From the NCBI GenBank assembly GCA_033807775.1, contig CM066325.1:20269301-20333300 (forward strand): a stretch of 64,000 nt of DNA, written 5' to 3'. Origin of the DNA: Saussurea involucrata. Lineage: Eukaryota > Streptophyta > Magnoliopsida > Asterales > Asteraceae. The notes below the pieces were generated by a model that was not told the DNA's origin, did not search any database, and worked only from the letters and a program-made list of their open reading frames with translations. Shown here in pieces: positions 57,931-64,000 of this stretch. Each line of letters starts with the position of its first letter. Positions within the stretch are counted from its first letter, which is position 1. The position numbers and the translations under genes were made by a program.

Positions 57931-59956
57931 TTAGGTACCCATATCCACATGGGTCCAATATTGTTAGAATTTTTCAAGTTTGCCTTGACATTCTTGAAAT
58001 ACATTTTATCCTTAGAAGAATCAGATTGTTTCTCTTTTGGTTCTGACTTTTGATTTTGAATTATAGTAGAAAGTAAACAATCTGAACTTGAGAAATGTTT
58101 ATTCAATTTGAACATAAGATCAAAACAATGACAGTATTGAATATGAGATGTGATTTGTTTGAACTTTTCATTGAATTCATTGAACTGAGCCACAGAGGCA
58201 TTACATTCTTTCTTAACATTAGATTTCCTATTACAAGAAGATCTATGAATACTTGAATGTTGTTTGCAAAATTCTTGTTTAGTTCCAGCCTTCTGTGACT
58301 CTCTTCTGTGGTGAACATCTTTCTTCACTGTCACAGAGGAAAAATACTTGTTAGCTTCAGGAAATTTTCCTTTTTGTTGCCAAGTGGGATTTTCTTTCTT
58401 CAAAGGTTTTGAAAATTTTGAGCTTTTTGGAGTTACATAAGCCTTTTTTAGATTTTCGAGCTCTGTAGATGTTTTAACTTGTATACACATGTTGGAAAAA
58501 TCTGGACATATAGGAATCTTTGTGATTCTCTCTTTTGGAGAAATGGTTCTGTTAAGAACCTCAGAGGAAAATTTAACATCCTCTGTGTCACAATGAACTA
58601 TCCCTGATGTTATATCAGTCTCTGAGTCGTCAGAGGATGAATCGTCCTCATATACAGAAGTTGAATCATATCTTTCGATAGAGGCTGGATTTTCTGAACA
58701 TGTATCATACAAGCTTTCTTCTTCTGTTAAATAACTTTTTGAGAAGGCAGAGGTTTCTGATGAGATCTTTTCAGCGAGAATTTGCTTTATAGAAGATGTA
58801 CTGAGATTTTCTAAATCATTTGATTTTAGAACTTCCAAGATTTCTTTTTCAATAGATTTTTCAAGATTTTCTTCTGAAAAGATGGGTTTAAACTCAGGAG
58901 CTTCTGCTGATAATTTCTTTTCATTATTTATCATGAAGACAAAAGCTACCTGTGTTTGAGTCTCTGGATTACCAAACTTAAAGATACCAATCTGATCTTG
59001 TGTTTTCAGATATTTCTTTGGTTTGATCCCTCTATTGACAGAGGTTGAAGATGATGAATCTGTGTTTTCAAACCACACATTGATCATCTTTGTGTGTTTC
59101 CTCAAGTGAGGTTCAACAGAGATTTTAACCCTTTTACTTACAGAGAGTAAGTTTGGAAAGTTTGGTTTGTTAGTTTTTCCTAAAACAAATAAAGAAGACA
59201 GAGGTTTTAATCTTTTATTTTCAACTCCTAAGGTAATATCACTGTACCCTATTCCTCATCTTGCTATTTGAGAGTTTACTTTTTCGTATACCATATGTGC
59301 ATCTTTATAATTTTTAATTAAAACTTCTCTTCTTAAAAGATCTTGCCATAGAACCTCTCTTTCTCTTTGGAAATATTCTTTTAGAGCTCTTATATCTGTT
59401 GTTTCACTTTTTGAAACCGAAAGTTCCTTTGTTTTGATGTTTAAAGCGTATGTTAAATCAGAAATTTGCTTTTTTAAAGGGTCTATCTTTATGCTCCAAT
59501 ATTTTTCAACCTTTTCTTTTTCTTCAAAGATTTTGGCTTTTTCTTGAGTGAGAAGCCTTACTTCTCTCTCATTAAAGGTCAGTCTTTTCTGAATGCTTTC
59601 ATTTACTTCTTTCAGTTCAATGTTAAGTTTAAATAAATCATCATCTACAGAATTAGTACTTGAGGTAGAGTTTGAAATGGATACCTCAGTGTCAGTGCCG
59701 GAGTCGACTTCTGCCATACCACAGAACAGGGCATTGGCAGGGAATTCATCGTCAGAGGTGGAGTCTGATTCGAAGTCGTCCTTGATTGCCTCAGAATGTC
59801 CTTTGTTCGCCATTAGAGATTTTTGCGCGTAATACTCGGCCTTCTTTTTGTAAAAAGCTGAGTCCTTCTGTGGACGATTTTGTCTACTTCTGCAATCTTT
59901 TGCGAAATGACCTGGCTTTCCGCAGTTGATCCAACCTTGGGAGGTGTTTCCAGTCC
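57921..59956 (-). pseudogene. gag: C-terminal gag of the minus-strand copia element, truncated
   Basis: Open from the right boundary at 59956 to TGA 57921-57923, except for a TGA at 59256-59258. It starts in the zinc knuckle. The motif reads WINCGKPGHFAKDC, so the first Cys of CX2CX4HX4C is Trp. Then follow an acidic Ser/Asp region, a Lys/Glu-rich coiled coil (about 59300-59620) and a long Ser-rich tail ending GPMWIWVPKSL. The pol frame starts seven bases upstream of the stop in the -1 frame. The capsid half lies beyond the break. Confidence 0.8.
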
Positions 59957-60693
59957 TGTTGGGAACTGAAGATTTGCTAAGTATGATTAATACTGCCAGA
60001 ACAACATTACTACTGCCAGATCAATGTTAGTACTGCCAGAACAAAGATACTACTGCTAGTTCAAGGTTAGTACTGCTGAGACATTAATGCTGCTGGAACA
60101 AAGTTAATACTTCTGGTATATTACTACTGCTGGTACATGGTTAATACTGCTGAACAAAAGTTAGTACTGCTGGTGTCTTACGAAAACTGTTAGTACTGCT
60201 TGGGCATATCGAAGATTACTACTGCAGGAAGATTATTAGTACTGCTTGAGAAGAATGAAGTTAATACTGCTTGGGATCAGAACATGGAATGCGAGATTGA
60301 AGGAAATAAAGATGGAATGATTGAAGATATACTTAAAAGAATATTCTGAAGATCAATCTTATTTTGATAGTTATCTTGTAATTATTCAGTATATATATTT
60401 GTTGATAGATAGCTATTAAACATACGAGAAAATTCTGAATTCGATTGTGTTTTAGAGAGAATTAACCTCAAGGTTTAAGAACCCTATTTCTAGAGAAGTA
60501 GAAGTCGTCTTGTTGAGCCTGTTCAACGAGATTGAGGTTTGGTTGTAATCTTGTGAGTCGAAACAGTGAATACAAACAACTGTGTGTTTTCTGATATATT
60601 GTTCTTTGATTGTGGGAATTAAAGTTCTATTCCGCAGATTCTTTAATTCTGAATTCTAAGTATTGTTAATCTTGTTAAGATTCGATCCTGACA
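59957..60693 (+). repeat. 5' LTR of the second copia element
   Basis: 737 bp, TGTTGGGAACTG start and GATCCTGACA end. The first half (59990-60280) is a degenerate repeat of words such as GTTAGTACTGCT and TACTGCCAGAAC every 20-35 bp. A TATATATTTG stretch (about 60390) may be the promoter TATA. Confidence 0.85.
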
Positions 60694-60695
60694 AG

Positions 60696-60708
60696 TGGTA
60701 TCAGAGCC
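60696..60708 (+). other. Primer binding site
   Basis: TGGTATCAGAGCC, initiator tRNA-Met type, two bases after the LTR. Confidence 0.9.
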
Positions 60709-60735
60709 TGTGTTTCTTAGAATTCTACAATCATT

Positions 60736-63477
60736 ATGGAAAATTCTTTTGAATCAAACAGTACTCTTGTTTCTAAGGTTCCCATGCTCAGACCCAATGA
60801 ATTTGACATGTGGAAAATTAGAATCAAGCAGTACATTCTGCTTACTGATTATTCCATCTGGGATATCATTGAGAATGGTCCATGTGCTGAAGGAAGAACT
60901 GGACCAGATGGCAAAAGACCTCCTCCAAAGACTGATGCAGAGAGAAAAGTCAGACAAATAGAGATGAAGGCCTTAAGCACTCTGCTTTTGGCTATTCCCA
61001 ATGAATATCAGCATCAATTTCAACACTGCACTGATGCTCAGATTCTGTGGAATGCATTGGAAAAGAGATTCACTGGCACCAAAAGCACCAAAAGGAATCA
61101 GAAGGCAATTCTCAAACAGCAGTATGAAAACTTTACTTCTACTAAGAATGAGTCGATGACTCAAACTTTTGATAGATTTAATAAGCTGATTGGAGAATTA
61201 GCCACAGTAGGAGTCAAGATGGAGGCTGATGATGTTAACAGAAAGTTCTTAAGATCATTAGGTGAAGAGTGGACAATGTATACTGTGTCCTTCAGACAGA
61301 ATGACCAACTGGAAGATAAAGAACTTGATGATCTTTACAATGATCTTAGTGTTTTTGAAGCAGAGGTTGAAGCCAAAAAGAAGCCCTCTGGATATGTACA
61401 TAATGCTGCACTCCTTTCAGCATCACCTGATTCTACTGCTAACCCTGAATCAGTTAATGCTGCTGGAGGAGCCAATCAAGAAAAGGCCACTGACTCTGTA
61501 CTTGAAGCTTTCTTTTCTAGTCATGTTAACTCTTCTTTAATTAATGATGACTTAGAACAGATTAATGCTGATGATCTTGAAGAGATGGATATCAAGTGGC
61601 AGATGGCTATGCTGTCTATGAGGGTGAAGAAGTTCATAAAAAGGACTGGGAGAAACAACTTTTCCCAAAGAAGAGAAGATGGTGCTGGCTTTGATAAATC
61701 CAAAGTTGAATGCTACAAGTGTCACAAGATGGGACACTTTGCCAGGGAATGCAGAGGTGGATCATCTCACAACAGCCATCAACAAACTCAGGCTGGAAGT
61801 TCCAATCAAAACAGAAACTCTATTCAAGCTCTTGTCTCTCAACAAGGAATGGGATTTGATTGGAGTGATCAAGCAGAAGAGGCCATCCAAAATCAAGCAC
61901 TTATGGCTGAAGTTTCAGATCTTCCCACTGAGGTACAATCTAAACTCTGTTCCCAAGCTTGTATAGACATTGTTAAAAGGTATAGAGATCACAATCAGGG
62001 AATGTGTGATGACCTTAAGAGACTAGAAAAGGATAGAAGAGACTAAGTGTTGATTGTTGAGAGGTTTGAAGAACAAATTAAGGCTTTTCAAGCCAATGAA
62101 CTTCAACACTCATATGATACCAATTACTGGAAGTGGGAAAAGGGTGGTCTGTAGTTCCAACTAAAAGAGTCTAGGGAGGAATGTGAGAAATTAAAAGGTG
62201 AACTTGAGAAAGTAAAACTTGATGTTGAAAAGTTTTCAAAAGCTTCTAAAGCCATGGACACAATAATAAATGCTCAAGTTCAAAGTAAGACAAAAACAGG
62301 CCTAGGGTATAATGCCACACCCCCACCCTACAACAACAACTACATCCCTCCTAGGTCAGACCTATTAGACACCATGGATAGTAAGGACTTATCTGAAGGA
62401 GCTACTAAAGTAGATCCATTAGATGAAGTTGTTGTTGAAGATAAGACTGAAAAAGAAGAGTCTAAGAAAAAGAACAAGACTGTCAGTGGTGAGATCCCAT
62501 TAGAAAATCACATCAAGACTAATGAGGATGGTGGAAGTCCCTGGGATAAAGACAATGAGATGAAAAGATCTGAAAAAGGAAAGAGAGTTCACTATACACA
62601 GACCACTGTTGTGCAATCCAATACCTGTGAACATTGTTCTTACAAGTTTTCTCAAAAGACTCAGCCCCAAAAACATGATAATAAGAGGGGAAATCAAAGA
62701 AACTGGAATAATCAGTGGGCACAAAAGCAAGGAGTTGATCTGCAAAGGATTAACAGACCAAAGCCTTGTTTTATCTGTGGCAAATTGAATCATCTTGCCA
62801 AGCACTGTTATTTTAATCCTGTTAACCAAAGAATGAATTTTCAAAGAGCTTTTACAAAACCAAACGGTTATAGGAAACCTGTTAGGAACCATGTGGCTAA
62901 GAAACAAGCTAAAACCAAAAGCCACATGAAGAAAAAGCCTGAAAAAGAAGGTGTCACAATGTGGGTTCCTAAAAGCACTAAAGAAAGTACTGCTGTCTCA
63001 GATAATACTGCTGCTAGCAGTGTTAGTGCTGCTAACACTGTTAGTACCTCTTCAAAAGTTAGTACTGCTAGCGGTGTTAGTGCTGCTAACACTGTTAGTA
63101 CCTCTTCAAAAGTTAGTACTGCTAGCGGTGTTAGTGCTGCTAACACTGTTGGTACCTCTTCAAAAGTTAATACTGCTAACGGTGTTAGTGCTGCTAACGG
63201 TGTTAGTGTTGCTAACTCTGTTAGTGCTTCTTCTAAAGATAGTACTGCTGCTAGCAGTGTTAACTCTGTTAGTGCTGCTAATACTGTTTCCAGTGTTAAT
63301 ACTGCTAACTCTGTTAGTGCTGCTAACACTGTTTGTGCTGCTAAACCCATCATTTTGACAAAATATTCCAGTACTGCAGTTCCTCAGGTTGAAAAGCTCA
63401 TTCAAACTAAATGTAAGTACTTTGATGAGCAAGGGAGACCCAAGACCACTTTGGCTTGGGTTCCCAATAAAAACTAA
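60736..63477 (+). pseudogene. gag: Large copia gag with two in-frame stops
   Basis: ATG 60736 to TAA 63475-63477, 914 codons in one frame, broken by TAA at 62044-62046 and TAG at 62152-62154. The N-terminal half carries the UBN2-type gag core (FDMWKIRIKQYILLTD, LWNALEKRFTGTKSTK, FNKLIGELATVGVKME, FLRSLGEEW) and a first zinc knuckle CYKCHKMGHFAREC. After a coiled-coil stretch comes a second knuckle-like motif CFICGKLNHLAKHC, then a Lys-rich segment, a MWVPK motif and an array of Ser/Val/Ala/Asn/Thr repeats (VSAANTVSTSSKVSTAS type, codons about 755-875). Gag forms the particle and binds RNA. Two knuckles and a long C-terminal repeat make it larger than most copia gags. Confidence 0.85.
62999..63350 (+). 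repeat. In-frame repeat in gag (GTTAGTACTGCTAGC type)
   Basis: Units of about 15-60 bp built from GTTAGTGCTGCTAACACTG and TCTTCAAAAGTTAGTACTGC, all multiples of three, encode the Ser/Val/Ala/Asn array. The same GTTAGTACTGCT word fills the LTR. Confidence 0.85.
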
Positions 63478-64000
63478 TTGTTTTATCTAATGTGCAGGGC
63501 AACCAACAGCTCAAGGGAAGGAGCATTTGGCATGTTGATAGTGGTTGCTCCAGGCACATGACAGGTAACATGGCCTGCCTCAAGAATTTCAAAAGAATTG
63601 ATGGAGGACATGTTGCTTTTGGTAATAATCCAGCAGGAGGTAAGATCAGTGGGAAAGGTGATGTGTCAAAAGGTAAGATGACCTTTGAGGATGTGTACTA
63701 TGTTGAGCAATTAAGATACAACCTGTTAAGTGTATCACAGGTCTGTGACAAGAAGCATAGTATATTATTTACAGATTCTGAATGCATTATTCTTGCTCCT
63801 GGATTCAAGATAGTTGATGAAAACATGATACTATTGAGAACTCCTAGAAAGGATAATGTGTATTGCTTAGATTTAGAAAGTGTTTCTTCTGATTCATCCC
63901 TAAATTGTTTGGTTTCAAAAGCTTCATTGGATGAATCATCACTTTGGCACAGAAGGATGTGTCACATGAACTTTAAAACAATGAATAAACTTGTTAAACA
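63471..64000 (+). CDS. pol: Start of copia pol (protease, GAG-pre-integrase), cut by the window edge
   Basis: Open from 63471 to the window end in the -1 frame relative to gag. It shows the aspartic protease HVDSGCSRHMTG, a downstream VYYVEQLRYNLLSVSQVCDK segment and the GAG-pre-integrase LWHRRMCHMNFKTMNKL. No stop is seen in the visible 176 codons. Integrase, RT and RNase H are expected beyond 64000. The start codon, if any, is unclear. Synthesis may depend on a frameshift from gag. Confidence 0.85.

Larger units (their letters stand above)
46842..59956 (-). mobile_element. Sirevirus-like Ty1/copia retrotransposon, 5' end missing in window
   Basis: On the minus strand the order is gag (truncated), pol (PR-INT-RT-RNase H, the copia order), a long third frame, PPT and 3' LTR. 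The extra frame 3' of pol and the large gag fit the Sirevirus/SIRE lineage; this assignment is inference. The element stops inside the gag zinc knuckle at 59956, exactly where a plus-strand LTR begins, so its remainder probably lies beyond the right edge. Each frame carries only a few stops or shifts, so inactivation is fairly recent. Confidence 0.85.
59957..64000 (+). mobile_element. Second Sirevirus-like Ty1/copia element, cut by the window edge
   Basis: The 5' LTR (59957-60693), PBS, a large gag and the start of pol lie on the plus strand. It begins exactly where the gag of the minus-strand element stops, so it is most simply a nested insertion. The matching target duplication and 3' LTR would lie to the right. 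The base before its TG start follows CAGTCC in the host element. Confidence 0.85.

Noticed and set aside
62868..63358. Leu/Val/Ala-rich frames over the gag repeat that look like membrane segments
   Set aside because: Off-frame readings of the Ser/Val/Ala repeat in gag.

Overview
The window is nuclear DNA of a eudicot plant. I cannot name the species. The basis is spliced genes with GT-AG introns, an ING1-type gene with PHD finger, S-protein homologue genes, and dense nested Ty1/copia, Ty3/gypsy, MULE, PIF/Harbinger, CACTA, hAT-like, Stowaway and SINE-like repeats. Only two ordinary host genes are well supported: a seven-exon ING1-like chromatin reader (21282-25877) and a small secreted S-protein homologue present in two apparently identical copies (31289-31753 and 38668-39132, minus strand). 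Most of the rest is mobile DNA.

Layout. 416-8504: a complete LTR retrotransposon with long LTRs, TSD, PBS and PPT but no coding capacity. 9977-11176: a PIF/Harbinger element with a broken ORF1. 11325-20418: a small MITE split by an 8.7-kb MULE-type element (11340-20039, perfect 9-bp TSD). That element carries an 11-exon DUF1985-plus-ULP1-protease gene, an unrecognised 190-aa coiled-coil gene, a hairpin-rich giant first intron and an 18-copy minisatellite, but no visible transposase. 20428-29333: the ING gene with MITEs and a SINE-like pair in its introns, then TIR elements in TA microsatellites and a CACTA end. 29334-44747: a 7,379-bp tandem duplication holding the S-protein gene and Ty3/gypsy pieces, followed by a reversed RNase H fragment fused to a copy of the last ING exon. 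44748-46841: the 5' part of a short-LTR copia-like element. 46842-59956: a Sirevirus-like copia element on the minus strand with gag, pol and a very long third reading frame, all with a few disabling mutations. 59957-64000: a second copia element on the plus strand that interrupts the gag of the first and runs off the window.

How the parts relate. The MULE gene pair looks like a transposon-borne module: a SUMO/ubiquitin-like-protease-family protein plus a coiled-coil partner of unknown function, each with its own TATA box. The gypsy copies probably drove the tandem duplication by recombination, doubling the S-protein gene. The two copia elements share a gag/pol layout with overlapping -1 frames, and each has its own short word repeated through both LTR and coding DNA. 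The most interesting parts are the ULP1 element with its coiled-coil companion, the intron hairpin, the tandem duplication mechanism and the giant third frame of the Sirevirus-like element. All similarities were judged by eye; no alignment or database search was run.
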